In this document: positions 11,437 through 24,228 of the stretch, in pieces | How the letters are laid out: each line of letters starts with the position of its first letter | Position numbering within the stretch: position 1 is the first letter of the stretch | Assembly (NCBI GenBank): GCA_023374045.1 | Contig: CM041776.1 | Span: 278,048,039-278,112,038 of the forward strand | Direction: 5' to 3' | DNA from: Limonium bicolor | Taxonomy: Eukaryota > Streptophyta > Magnoliopsida > Caryophyllales > Plumbaginaceae | DNA: 64,000 nt | The notes under the pieces: model-generated | What the model saw: only the letters and a program-made list of their open reading frames with translations | The model's database searches: none | Told to the model about the DNA's origin: nothing | Program-made: the position numbers and the translations under genes

Positions 11437-12336
11437 TATAAAATAGAGTAAAAGTATTAATTATTTAAATTAGTACATATTTTGATTAAAATTAACAAAA
11501 TTAATATAAAATAGTAGTAATAATAATTTAATTAGTTAGTGTATATATATGTGTGTGTTTATATATTTTTAATACAGTTTTTATTACTATATGATACTTT
11601 TATTTACAAAAGCCACATAAACTACTAAAACATAAAAAATTAAAACTAATAACAATTTAAATTAGTTGACGTGTAGCTTAAATTTACAAAGTAAGTTGAA
11701 TATATATATGTATATATATATATATGTGTATACATTTATAAAATGTTAAAAAATATACAAAATTATAATAAAACGTACATAAATATACGATATATTAATA
11801 TTTTTAATTTACAAAACAACACACAATTAATAGGTTTTTGAAAAATAGTAAAGTTAAAACAATTTAAATTAGTCAAGATTATACAATATTATACATCTAT
11901 TAAAATTTATAAAAATATTATATTATACAAATTTACAAAAAACAAAATATATTATTTAAAAGTTTTAATTTTCATGTAATGATGTATATTATATTAGTAT
12001 TTTTAACACTATATAATCTTAATTATATAAGTAACTTTACATATATTTCTTTTTTGTATAATTTCTGACATTTCAAAGATTTTTAAAAGATATATATGTA
12101 TATTTTTTAATTTTTTATAATTTTAAGCCAATAATATACTTAAATTTTTATTAGCTTTATTATTTTGGTCACATTAAATTAATTTGTTATATTATATAAT
12201 CGGCCATATATCTATTTTATAAATTTTAATATATCCCTGGTTTGATCATGTCTCGGCAAAAACTTCCATTTATATTTACAGTATCAAACATTCAATATAT
12301 ACACGTAGTTTCTATATATGATGTGAATAACTATCA

Positions 12337-12482
12337 TGGCGCAATGGTTAAGACATTCTATATTCGTCCCAAACATCGGGGGATCGATTCTTGCTCTATA
12401 CACATTTTAACACACTAGTTTGAATTAAATATGTCATTGGTATGGAGGTCTATTTATACTCATACGTTGTAAGGTTCGATCC
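12337..12482 (+). other. tRNA-like (Pol III box) sequence in CACTA-1
   Basis: TGGCGCAATGG (12337-12347) fits the A-box consensus TRGYNNARNGG. About 33 nt later GGATCGATTCT (12381-12391) resembles a B box, and GGTTCGATCC (12473-12482) is a second, better B box. There is no cloverleaf with an acceptor stem that I can draw, so this is a tRNA-derived relic (SINE-like or captured) and not a tRNA gene. Confidence 0.5.
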
Positions 12483-13012
12483 TAGATGTGTACACATAAT
12501 TAGTCAAGTTACGCGGGCACATGGCTCTCACTTCTTGTGGGATTGAATGGTGGTGGTGCCCATTGTTCAGTAGTATGTAGAGCTAGCTATATACCATTCT
12601 AGTATGGATTTTGTTATTGCTATACTAGTAGCAACTTTGATACTGCACTGCTAGTAGCCATTTTGCTACCAATATTTTAGTAGCGATGTTGTTACTGCTA
12701 CACTAGTAACGATTTTGCAACTGTTATACTCGAAGCCATTTTGCTACTGTTACACTGGTAGCCATTTGGCTACTACATTCTAAAACGGTAGCAATATCTA
12801 GCTATAGGAAAAGTAGTAGCGAGGCCAAAGCGAAATAGCTACCGCATTCCAAAACGGTAGCTTTTTTTAATTTATCCACTAGGACCTTTGCTACCACTGT
12901 ATATCAGTAGCTAAATTATAAAATGCGGTAGCCCGTTGTGTTTAGCTACCAAAACTGATGATTTAGCTACTGATATACAGTGGTAGCTAAATCTGATTTT
13001 TCTTGTAGTGTC

Positions 13013-13030
13013 TTTTTAAGGGGGGTAGAT
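13013..13030 (+). promoter_or_regulatory. Terminal polypurine tract, Gypsy-1
   Basis: TTTTTAAGGGGGGTAGAT ends exactly where the 3' LTR begins (TGAAATACC at 13031). It is the plus-strand primer for reverse transcription. The CACTA-1 right TSD overlaps its upstream T run. Confidence 0.9.
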
Positions 13031-16000
13031 TGAAATACCCCAAACTAATTAAACATGGATTAAACATCTAATCACATTAATTAAGGCCTAAACATGCCTT
13101 GAAAGTCAATTGAGAACTACAATGATCAACACAAAGCAAGATATTGCACCCTTTGACTGTTTAGGGTAAATACATACCCAAATGAACTTCTTAGGACCTA
13201 AAATTTTGTCCTAAGCATATTAAAACATTATTAAACATACTACAATCGTTGGACAACACTCCAACACAAGGAACAAGCACTTACATGCTTCAAGGTCAAG
13301 TAGGGCAAAAATGCGCTCTAAGAAACCTTAAAGGTTTTATGACCTCAAATTGATATAAAATTGGGTTCCTAAGATCAAATATCATGCAAGTAACACAAAA
13401 AACTGTTCTTAAAGAAAACAAAGCTCAGAAACACCTTGTGACACAAAATGTGCACTAAAACACCTTAAAGCACGTTTTTGTGTATGAGCTCTAAGATATT
13501 GACTTTTTGTCACTTTAAAGACTATATTACATTCTTTATAACATTAATGTGACATGATAGACTATATTATAAAGTCTAAATCAAAGTTTAAAAATAAAAT
13601 CAAAATGGGTGATTTTGGGTGAATAGTACCCAAAATAACATTTAATTGCTTAACTTAAACCATGGTCAAATGTCATCCATTGACCTCACCACCCATTGCC
13701 GCCTCCATACAGCTGTTATTCCCATCCATTAAGAAACCTCCAAACAAATATCTAGCCAATCTAATGAATCACCATTTACTATTTCATAAAGTAACTTACT
13801 TTACCTTAAAATCAAAATTTGACTTTCTCTTTCCTCCTACCCCATTCCAAACGAGTTCAGCCTTCAAACAGACCCTCCTTCCTACATTTTACAGCTAGGA
13901 AGGAGCCAGCTTCAAAGAGGAACTCCAATGGCATAAGGTAAACATTCAAAACATGTTATATGTCATTCTCTTCACCTTTTCTTCCTCTTTCCATTGATCT
14001 AACTTCCAACCACTTCCATCCACTCATATAGCACGAGTTGGTGTTCAAATGGAAGGAGAAATCTCGGCTCAAACTCAATATTCAAGGGGGAAGCAAGCTT
14101 AAGACATAATTAAGGTAAAAATGTGCTTTAAGCACTTAATTCCTTTTCTACTTCATTTCCGGTTGAGAATCTTAGTTCCCTTGGCTTATAATCTTCCATT
14201 TATCATGCTTGATCAGTAGAAATTGCAACCACACCATTTGGTGGCTGATTCCAAGCTTAAACTCCATTTTAAGCCATTTTAATCAAGGTAAACCCTAGCT
14301 TTCTTCTACCTAGATCATTGGCTGTTATATAGCTGAGTTTAAAGAGTGTTTTGATGCCTTCTTTCTGTTGGAAAATCAGGCCGAGAGCAGCTTGGGAGAT
14401 CCTTGATTTTTCAAGGTAAAAGTTCATGTTTTCATGACTTAATATTACTCTTATGGTTAGTTCAAGTTTGGGACCTAACCATATCATTATCTTGCTGTTA
14501 GAACACATCTAAGAAGCTGTGAAAATTTTCCTTTAAATTTCCGTGGCCAAACAAGGCCTTATCTTGGCTAAAATAAGGTATAAATCACTTAAACCTTCAC
14601 TTGGTATATTAATATGTGCTTATACATATGTTATATGCCGTGAGTGAACAAGGTATAAAAGGTCTTATTTTGACCTTAGGTGATTAAGGAATGGTTTAGT
14701 AAATTTATATAAGTAATTAATTAACATAATTGTCAAATTTAAGACATTATGTGGGAAATTGGTAATTAATGGAAACTTATGGGAGAGGCCGAGATTTTAA
14801 AGCATTTTTGGGCATTTATGTGTAATTTATTTTATAAGTTAATGTTTGTAATAAGGCCATGTACTTTAGGCCATTTTATTTATGTATTTATAAGGTTTTA
14901 ATTAAGTTTAGGTAATAAATAAATGTTACCGAAGACTATAGGGGTTTAAATTGTAATTAAATTAAATTTGGGGGCTATATAATAATAAAGCCAAAAATTA
15001 GAGGTTAAAAGGATTTAAAATAAAAATTATAAGATTTTATAAAGTTTTGGGGTTAAATGGTAATTTCTTGAAAATATGGGTACAAACCATAATATATGGG
15101 AATTAATGGTCAAGGCAATATTAAGGAGGTCAACCTTGACCATATGGTAGGTTTTGACCAAATTAGATAAGTTAAATAACTTATTTAAGGTTTTATAATA
15201 AGATAAGTATTTAATTGTAACATTTTTATAACATATGTGGTAAATATGTTATTACCGAAAGTTAAGGGTGTATAATGGTATTATAAACACCCATGGGCTA
15301 TTAGGAATTTTTAGGAATTTATTTGGTTGATTTTGGAATTAAAATAAACTATATATGTATAATATATAGTTATTATGTCATTATGACACTTTGGAATAGT
15401 AGACGGGGTGGAAATGTAAAATACCGAAAGTATATGGTTAGTAAGGGTAATTATAACCCTTAGGTAAAATTTGGTGATTTTTAGAATTATATAAGAGTTT
15501 TTAATAAGACATATGTATAATATATAGTTTTAATGATATTATAAAACTATATGTTATAAGTTGGGCCAAATGGCAATTATAGAAACTTGGTGGGTTAGAA
15601 AAATAATATAGAACAGCTAGGGTCTTTTCGCAATTTTTAATAATATATAACCATAGGTTATATTTATATTAAGGTTTAAAATGTTATAATATATGATATA
15701 TATTACATAACATTATATATGGGGTCAGATTATAAATTTGGAAAGTTAAAGGGGTTGGAAATTAATTAATAAACAGACATGGTCTGTTCGGTAATTTTAC
15801 AAGTGTAAAACCATAGGTTATACCATTTTATAAAGTTAAAATGTTATATTATATGATATATATAACATGGTATAAATAATGGGGAGATTTTGTAAATAAA
15901 GAAAACTATGGGATATGGAAAGAAATAAGGTTATAACATTGTTGCCTTCTCGGCAATATAATATAGTTTTGTATAAAAACTATAGGTTATAAATTAAAGG

Positions 16001-18325
16001 AAATAAAAATATCATATTATATGATATTAGTATATGGTATAACATTACATAATGTTATGTGGTCAAAATAGAATTTAAATAAAATAAAGGGCTGTACCGA
16101 GAATAAAAGATTGGAATATGAATTTTAGACTAAGGTCTACAATGTTATAAATGTTATAACAATTATATGGTGTTAATGGGATTAAATGGAATTAATATAA
16201 GTAAGGATATTCACATTAAATAATGTGACAAACCATAAATAAATAGGATTTACAAACTAAGGTAATTATTGAATAAACCTTAGGAGTTGTAATTATACAA
16301 CATAAAATGTTACATAATATTAGGATAATAATCTTAATATAAGTTGTATAAATATAATACAATTAATGGGAATTATCATCTCATATAAGATGATAAAATG
16401 TAACATATAATATAAGAGTTTTATAACTCATGGAACTTACCTATATTGGTAAATATATACATATACAAGAATAATGTATATAAGGATGGATATATATTAT
16501 GGTTGGAAACCATATAATATAATGGTGGTGGTTATTACATCGAAATAGTTTACAAACTATATGTTATAAGTTTTAGAATGCAAATGTAGTTATTAAAAGA
16601 TTAATGGATTATATAATACAAAGTATTATAAGGATGGTGGGAAAAATAATACAATATAATAAATAATGCATGCATACATGCAACTATAGGTTATATACCT
16701 AAATTAAATGATGGATAAAATTAAAGAAATATAATGAATTAAACTTAACAGTCAAAACATTTCGACATACGAGCTTTAGTAACAAAGCCGACTGGTCTAG
16801 AGAAACCCGTAACAATTAACTGTAGAATTCCGGGGATGAACTGTCGGGGTTACTTGTTATTCGGAAATACCGGATTTAGTTAGTCATGGAGACTGACTTA
16901 TAGTTTTATTACCGTTTAGATCATACTTCAGACGAAGGCGCTTGACGAGCTAGTGGACTACACTGCGCATCCTAGGTCTGAGGTGTACGGTATGTAAAGG
17001 GGTTTGATCCGGGTTGTCCTAAGGAATTCCTTGGGCTCGAATTTGGTTGATATAACTTGTGTGTTATGTGTATGGATATGTGTATGTGATTATGTGTTAC
17101 TGCATTAATTATTTATGCACGAGCGTCCTACGGGACTAACACTACGTCGACTATAGATCGACTTATATAAACATACATATGCGTTTAATGTGATGACATG
17201 ACGGTTACTTGATATAATACCACTAGTATTAATATTAAGTATATCGTAACCTAAGTAAAACACTTAGGTACGAGTCACGACATTGTCGGTCTCTAGAGCA
17301 TGGATCTCGAACATGAATATAACCTAGATTACTTCTAAGTATGCGTGAGACCCATTGGGCAGCTAATTGATAAATTGTATTCTCCATAAAACTAAGAGTT
17401 TATCTTAAACATTATGAGAGAGAGTTGGTGTGAGTTGAGGTGAGGAATCCAGTGTAGTTTACGAACTACCTGGTTGCGCATTTGTGATCACTGAGGGGTT
17501 CCCGATCAGGTTCCGCTCCAGGTATATACCCAACGAGCCCTATTCGGATCGTGGGTTAGGTGGCTACGGCCTTTATATGGACGCCTTACGAGGCAAAGTG
17601 AATAGTCAGGGGCCTCCGGACCTCTGGTGAAATGAGCACCTTTGTGTGTACGGGAGGACTACTGTCCATGGTGAGGTTATTGGGTTGTCCCAACATGACG
17701 CCCAACTGGTAAATAAATAAATGAATGTTTGGATTGGATGGATGGTTATGTATTTATGAATGTTGGATTGGATGGATGATTATGTATTTAGGCATGGTTT
17801 GTACCAATATTGCTATATCTGTAAAATAGTAAAGCATGAACAATCTATAATAAGATGGTTAAAAGACTAGTGACCAAATAGGGTCCAGGCCCGGCATACT
17901 CAGCGTTTATTGGGGACTACACTTATTGTGCAGGTGATGATCATTGTTGAAGCCCCGAAGTGGCGGCAACAGGGTAGTTAGGATTACTTTAATTATCGCA
18001 CATGGGTTTGTTTGTATAACGTTGTTAGACTGTGAATTGTATTATGATACGGTTATGTATATTTGGGATTGGGTAGACGCTCACTTGTCGACGTTTATGG
18101 TTATGGACTTAGTATGATGTATAGGAGTTATCTGTTATCACAGCGGTTAGCAGTTGTTTATCTTGGTTGTTGGATATAGTTTGGCTTCGTTTACTGCATG
18201 GGCGAGTAATGGCCGGTGATACCCGAGTGAGTATTATTTTGTTATTGTTTCTTTCGCTGTAAGACGTTTTATTTATTGCTACGAGAGAGATTATTACGTG
18301 TTTAAGGAGAGGGGTGGTTGTTACA
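13031..18325 (+). repeat. 3' LTR of Gypsy-1
   Basis: Matches the 5' LTR throughout. It contains an additional ~180 bp at about 16181-16370, flanked by AATGGGA-like words, which the 5' LTR lacks. Near 17800-18010 the two copies differ by a dense cluster of one-base indels. It ends TTGTTACA before the CCAAA duplication. Confidence 0.93.
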
Positions 18326-18330
18326 CCAAA

Positions 18331-19632
18331 CCTTACATTTCTCAAACTGATTCAGTTCTTCTTGCATTGCTTTTATCTAGTCTAAGTCTTGAAGTGCTTC
18401 TTTAATGTTCTTGGGTTCAATGGATGAAATTGTAGTTGAGCAGGCGAGAAGATCTCATGCCTGTGATCCTGTTTGAACTCCCTTGGAGATGTAGAAATGA
18501 CGTTCTCTAGAGGATGGTTCTTATACAAGACTCGAGATTGATAAATCGTGTGTTGGTGATAGAGGATTGTTGATTGCTTCTTCACCATCTTCTTCGCGAT
18601 CAGGTTGTCGACCTATCACTGACTGGTCGGGCATGAAGTCTTCAGTTGGCAACTCATCTTTGGTGTTCTCTGTGTGGTCTTGCCTGGTTAAATCAAATCC
18701 AAATGTTTCTTCTTGATCAGCTCCTCTGATCACGTGAGTTTCAGCTTCGTCAAACAACACATTGCACACTTCTTCTACTCTTGAAGTTGTATTGTTGAAA
18801 ACTTTATATGCTCTGCTTCTTTTGAAATACCCAAGGAATATTGCTAGGGGCGCTTCTGGCATCAAACTTCCCTAGAGAGTTCTTTCCATTGTTATGAACG
18901 TAACATTTACATCCAAATATTCTGAAGTGACTAATGTTTGGTTTTCTTCCTTTGAGCAACTCATAGGGAGTTTTGTTAAGGATTGGTCTAACAAGTGTTT
19001 GATTGGTGTGTTGTGCATGTGAGTGCCACAACTTCTGCCCAAAAGACATGAGGGAGACCACTCCCTAGCAACATGGCTCATGCTATTTCTTGTAATGTTC
19101 AATTTTTGCACTCAACTACCCGTTTTGTTGAGGTGAGTGTCCTAGGTCCTGAATGTGATTGATTCTTGTTTGTCACACATCTCCATGAATTTTTTATTCT
19201 GAAATTCAGAACCATGATCTGATCATAGAGCTTTGATTTTGAGATTGAGTTGAACCTGTACTTATCGCGCAAATACTTGAAAATTTCTCAAAGACTTCAT
19301 CCTTGGAAGCAATAAAGATTGTCCACACAAAACATGAGTAGTCATCAACAATAACAAATACAGACCAGTTTCCTCCATAACTTTTAACCCTCATTGGTCT
19401 ACAAAGAACCATGTGAAGTAGTTCAAGTGGTAAAGATGTACTCGCAATGGTTTTTGACTTGAAGGAAGTCTTAGTTTGCTTACTTCTCACACAGGCATCA
19501 CAAAGATTGGTCTCAGATTTCTTAATCTTTGAAGGCCTCTAGCCAACTGATTTTTTGACTAATTTTCTTAGCAATGATATGCGCAACATGCCCTAGTTTT
19601 TTGTGTCATAGTGTAGAGCCATCTATTGATGC
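18331..19632 (-). pseudogene. Copia-A fragment 3: integrase and linker to RT
   Basis: Read leftwards: a GAG-pre-integrase tail and CDACVRSKQTK-like zinc end (19480-19632), the integrase core (19206-19490: LELLHM, VIVDDYS, SKDE), the C-terminal GKR/F block (18804-19061: TPYELLKGRKPNISHFRIFG, KFDARS) and the IFLGY region (18521-18865). An acidic linker follows, then the start of RT (EELNQFEKCKVW) at the Gypsy-1 insertion. Frameshifts separate the pieces. The usual LLHMDLCGPM reads LLHMVLCRPM, so the first catalytic aspartate is gone. Dead; copia assignment is certain. Confidence 0.9.
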
Positions 19633-22600
19633 TGTAACACCCCAACCACCACCGTACACTTAACATCAGACTGCAGCGAAATCTCAACTCATCACATTAC
19701 TTAATTCAATGGTGTTACACGCCGTTAGCCACCCACGTGGCTAACAAGGCTAATACATGTACATTGTATCGGTCTGATGGACTAGATTCCCGAGCAACCA
19801 CACAATACAACCCTTATTCCATTTCCAACATTTATTGTATACATACATTCCCACTGTACCGAGTATTTACAAACTAATGCCGATAACAATTTCGGTCTTA
19901 CTACGCTTACAATGCTTACGCCATTTAAATGGCTACCCATGTATAAAACATCTACCCCGTCCTACTCTCGAACGGCTTCCAGCTCCTTGTACCTGAAATA
20001 GAAAAGGAGAGAAAGGGTGGCCCCAAGGGCTAGCACCTTTGCTGGTATGGTAATCCCGCAGCCCCACATGCTACCGGGCCACACACAACTAATTGTCGTC
20101 TTAGCATGCAGTTGATTATATTTAAATCATGCATACAAGCCATAAACATACAACACATAACATTTCGCCTCCATGGGCTCAATCTATAACCAACACATCC
20201 ACACTTAACCAACCATCCCAATGATTCCTTAAACCCTAGAGTGGCTCTCTCTGAAACGGAGCTACTTCCTTAATGAACGACATGTACCCATTAATCGGGT
20301 TATCCTTAAATGCCTCTTGTCACAAACTGGGATTCATTTCCATGATTCACACACTCCATATCCTACAACATATCTCATTCCTCACATAAACAAAACATAA
20401 CAAACCTTCTTGTTTCGACGTACACATGATAACATCACCATCATTTTAAACATCCAATATGTATATATATATACTATAGCATAGCAAGGGAATTTGTATA
20501 GCACCATAACATTACATAACACCATAAAATCGGTTCTCACAAGGAACCTTCCACCATAGTTAGTATACCATGTGAGCCTAGGGATTTTGCCAATCCCATG
20601 TTAAGCTCGTTACCATCCTCGTTACCGTCCGGTTATATAGAACGGTTAACTTATACCCAAGGTGTGTCGGATATAGTAATCCCAAGCACACCGAAATAAC
20701 ATACGTATGCCCCTGTGGCCCGACGTGAGTCAGTAACTAGCTTTGGATAAGCTAAGGGAAGGTAGAAACCAAATGGAATACCACCTATACATACACCAAG
20801 AGAGCCGAACCGGATATGATATCGACTCCCGTCCATCACACGCGTGGCCGGAACAACCGGACTCCTCACCCCCCATTAGTACATATACATTTATAAATAA
20901 GTAGTTAGGATCCATTATGGAGCCTACACATCCACACACCATACGGTATCATAACCGAGTTAAGCACACAAGGGAGGTTCACACACTTGCATATAACAAC
21001 AATGTCCAACTAACTCACACATAGCCGTGGTTAGCACGTTCCCAAGGTTTGGGCCGTCAACTCCGAATACCGATCACTCATGTGTTCCTAGATTTGGTTA
21101 GCTAAGGTTTAACACATATTTGAGGTTAAATGGTATCGGAGGCCAAATTCGCCACATAAATGAATTACTATAAACTCATTACATGTTAATCTTACAAGGT
21201 GGCAAACACTCAGTAAAACATATTGGCATACAAGCCGGGTAATCCGTAGGACACAGGTTGCAAGAAAACCATACCTGTCACCGGAGTCCACTTTACCACG
21301 TCCACTTATGTTCCTCGAGCGATTCTCGAACAACTGTTAACATCACATGTGTTTTTATTAACTTCGGGGTTTGCTTGATTATTTAATGTCTAATGCTTAA
21401 CTTTCCCCGCTAACTTAGTTACACAACTTTACATTTTAACTTGTTTTACTTTCACATTTTGATACAACTTTTCACCCACTTAATTGTCATTAAACTCACC
21501 TAAAATGTCCTTAACAACTCATAACATCATTAACCATCAATCCCCATCATTACACATCATTTCCATACCTTAAACAATATTTTTGGTCCATACAACACCT
21601 TGTCCGAACTTGTGTCCGGACTTCCCAAGTTCGGACACAAGCCGCGACCTTATACTGAAAACCTTACACACGTCCGAACTTGTGTCTGGACTTCCAAGTT
21701 CGGACACAGTTCGAGAATGAGAAAATCCTTTACCCAACAGAGCCTGTCCGAACTTCCATGTCCGGACGGAAGTTCGGACACGGCAAAACATTCAATTTCC
21801 CAAATCTTTAAACACTTAACAAATTAACCAACCTTCTCCTAAAGTCTCATGATGTTTCCTAACACCATTTCGCACATCAAACACACCTTTAGCCATGTGC
21901 TAAACTCTTTAAATCACTCACCAAACCATCTTATCATTCACAAATTTCTTACAAAATTCCTAGCACTTGGGATGTTTTCTCCTTAAGATCTCTAAGTGGT
22001 AGTTCACAAATAATGACCACTACACCAAGGTGTTTCCTCTACACCTTAACATCATCTCCCAACTCTTTTCTTACTAACTAAATCTCCTTTTCACAACTTC
22101 TTAAAATTCCTTACTCAAAACCTTATCTATACATCATTTATTCCTTGGATACCATCATTACCTAAACCTTAAACAAACTTCTCAAAGACTTAAATACATT
22201 CTCAAAACACATATTGAATTCCTAGAACTTCCAAGACAAATGCCTAAATCCTTATAGCACCTTAGAACACCTTAATGCATGTTTTCTTCCTTAGTAAAGC
22301 ATGTATCCTTTCCTAACAATTCCTAGTTCACCCAAAACCATTTTAAAACACTTAGAACTTCTTACACATTTTCCCAAATTTGGCCATAGCTTCTCTTGTA
22401 TATACTCACATCCAAACACTTAGCTTTTTACCTTAATTCATTCAAGAACACCTAAAATCCATCAAAACATTATCACTCACAAAACTTCACCAAATTTACA
22501 CTACATCACAATATAGTGCATAATTAAACTTGCTTGGCACTTAGGCCCTTAAATAACATGGCTCTTAGGCCCTTAAATTGCATAATCCTTAAACACTGAA

Positions 22601-24223
22601 TTTCCCACATAAATAATGCCTTTGACCTGCAAATACATACACCAATACATATGTTCTTTTACTAGTCTCCTTGAGAACACTTTACTAGGTCATTCACCAT
22701 TTGCTCTTTAGGTAGTTTTAAACAAGCATTATAAGCTTATTTCTCCTAAGGCATTAAACCACATTAAGATAGCATATTTACCTCTTTTCCTCCCAAATTT
22801 CTTTCTTGTTTCCTTACAAAACCGGTAAGGCATTTGGTCCTTGCCAACTACTAAACATTATACAAACAACATAATGAGTATTCAAGCTTTAAGCTCCATC
22901 TCATTGTAAACCCTAGGTTTACATTATTTCAAAACATTAATGTAGTTGTTTTACCTTAATCTTTGAAGGGTGTTTGAATATCTATGAAGAGAGGACTCCA
23001 CCTAGTCCTTGAAAGATTCAAATGGAGCTAGAACAAAGCAACACAAGGAGCTCCATCAATGAATATTTTCGGTCACACACAAAACATGGAGGAAACTTGA
23101 TTTTTTCTTTGAGATTCCTTACCTAGAAGCAACAGAGAGTATAATGTGTGGAAACACAAGCTCAAGCTCCATCAATGGTGATTCTCCATGGCACCAAAAT
23201 TGAGCTCTTGAAGATTTGAAAGGTAGAAGTGTAGAGCTTGACCTAACTAAGACAAATATGGTCTTAGAATTTGATTTGGAGCATGGAGTTGGATTTGGCA
23301 AGGAAATGAAGTTGGAGAAGAGAGGAGCTGTAGCAAGTCATAAATGGAGGAAGGGAGGAGATGAAGAAACCGTGTGAAATGAGAGAGAAGAGAAGGAAAT
23401 GAGAAAGTAAGTTTGCTTTTGGAGATATTTATGTTATAAAGCAAAATAGTACTTTACTTTAAGCTTTACTTACTTATTTGATTTCTTTTACATGTTGGTG
23501 ACTCACACCATGAAAAACCGGCCCCCATATACTTAGGAGGGTATATAGTCTTTGTTGACCAACTTAATTACTTATAACATTATATGTTACAAACTAGCTT
23601 ATAAAAATCACTATTCATAAAAACAAGGCACATAGAAGTGAAATTTTTGATTTCCCTTTGATACAGCCACCCAAATGTGATACTATATAGTACACATGTT
23701 AATTAAAGAGTAATGATGGACATTTAGCCACTCAAAACTCATTTACAAGACAATTTTTCAAAAACGTGCTTTAAGACTCCTTAAAGCACATTTTGTGTTT
23801 TAACTTGTTTTCAAGCTTGTTTTCTTTGGTAAATGATTTAATATGTTCATTAACATATTTATAAGGTATAGGTATGACCATTAGGTCTTTTACAAAATTA
23901 TCCCAAGCTTAGAGCACATTTTGCTCTTATTGACTTTAAGGTATTTTTTGTGTTTTGTTTGGTTTCATTGTCTACCAACGTTTCCTAAGGACTTAATTAG
24001 CCTTATAAAGTCATAATTAAACATTATCAAGTCCTGGTAGGCTCTTTGGGTCCTAACCAAGTTCACTCCAAGCTTAGAGCATGTTTTTGCTCAAACCGTG
24101 TCTTAGTGTTTTATTGTATTTTACCATGGTTTAAATTGTACATTTATTGTTTCTAAGGCACTTTTTAGCCTTTAAATACCATAGTTTAACATTTACACAA
24201 CATACAAGGGTTGGGGTATTTCA
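19633..24223 (-). mobile_element. Solo LTR (4.6 kb) of a gypsy element related to Gypsy-1/Gypsy-3
   Basis: Plus-strand ends TGTAACACCCC...GGGGTATTTCA; on the minus strand it reads TGAAATACCCC...GGTGTTACA, the same termini as Gypsy-1. The TSD GATGC is exact at 19628-19632 and 24224-24228. No primer site or polypurine tract lies inside, so this is one LTR left by LTR-LTR recombination. It interrupts the Copia-A pre-integrase. Open frames inside (for example 20651-20869 and 21600-21827) do not resemble known proteins. Confidence 0.92.
21601..21781 (-). repeat. Three-unit hairpin array in the solo LTR
   Basis: Units at 21601-21641, 21672-21711 and 21745-21781, 71-73 bp apart. Each has arms such as GTGTCCGGACTT and AAGTTCGGACAC around a short spacer. 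Position within the LTR and period match the six-unit array of Gypsy-3. Confidence 0.8.
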
Positions 24224-24228
24224 GATGC

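Larger units (their letters stand above)
10150..13010. mobile_element. CACTA-1: non-autonomous CACTA (CMC) DNA transposon
   Basis: The ends are inverted copies, CACTACAAGAAAAA...TTTTTCTTGTAGTG, matching over 30 bp with one difference, flanked by the 3-bp TSD TCT (10147-10149 and 13011-13013). Both subterminal zones (about 10165-10720 and 12600-12990) are filled with inverted and direct copies of TAGCTACC/GGTAGCTA and TTGCTAC, the usual transposase-binding layout of CACTA elements. The middle is AT-rich and holds a MITE and tRNA-like sequence. No transposase frame is present, so it depends on an autonomous relative. Confidence 0.95.
566..18325 (+). mobile_element. Gypsy-1: large non-autonomous Ty3/gypsy LTR retrotransposon encoding Gag only
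   Basis: Complete element with two LTRs of 5110 and 5295 bp, TSD CCAAA, an iMet-type primer site (TGGTATCAGAGC, 5680-5691) and a polypurine tract abutting the 3' LTR (13018-13030). The only convincing protein is Gag (5908-7305). No protease, integrase or reverse transcriptase domain is readable, only a relic of the RNase H end near 8760. This is the architecture of LARD/TR-GAG elements, which are mobilised in trans by an autonomous relative. LTR ends (TGAAATACCCC...GGTGTTACA), LTR length and primer site fit the Tekay/Del group; this is inference. A CACTA element is inserted next to the polypurine tract. The two LTRs differ by scattered substitutions and one ~180-bp indel, so insertion is fairly recent. 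Confidence 0.92.

Noticed and set aside
12337..12391. Functional tRNA gene
   Set aside because: A and B boxes only; no acceptor stem or anticodon arm could be drawn, and the B box is imperfect.
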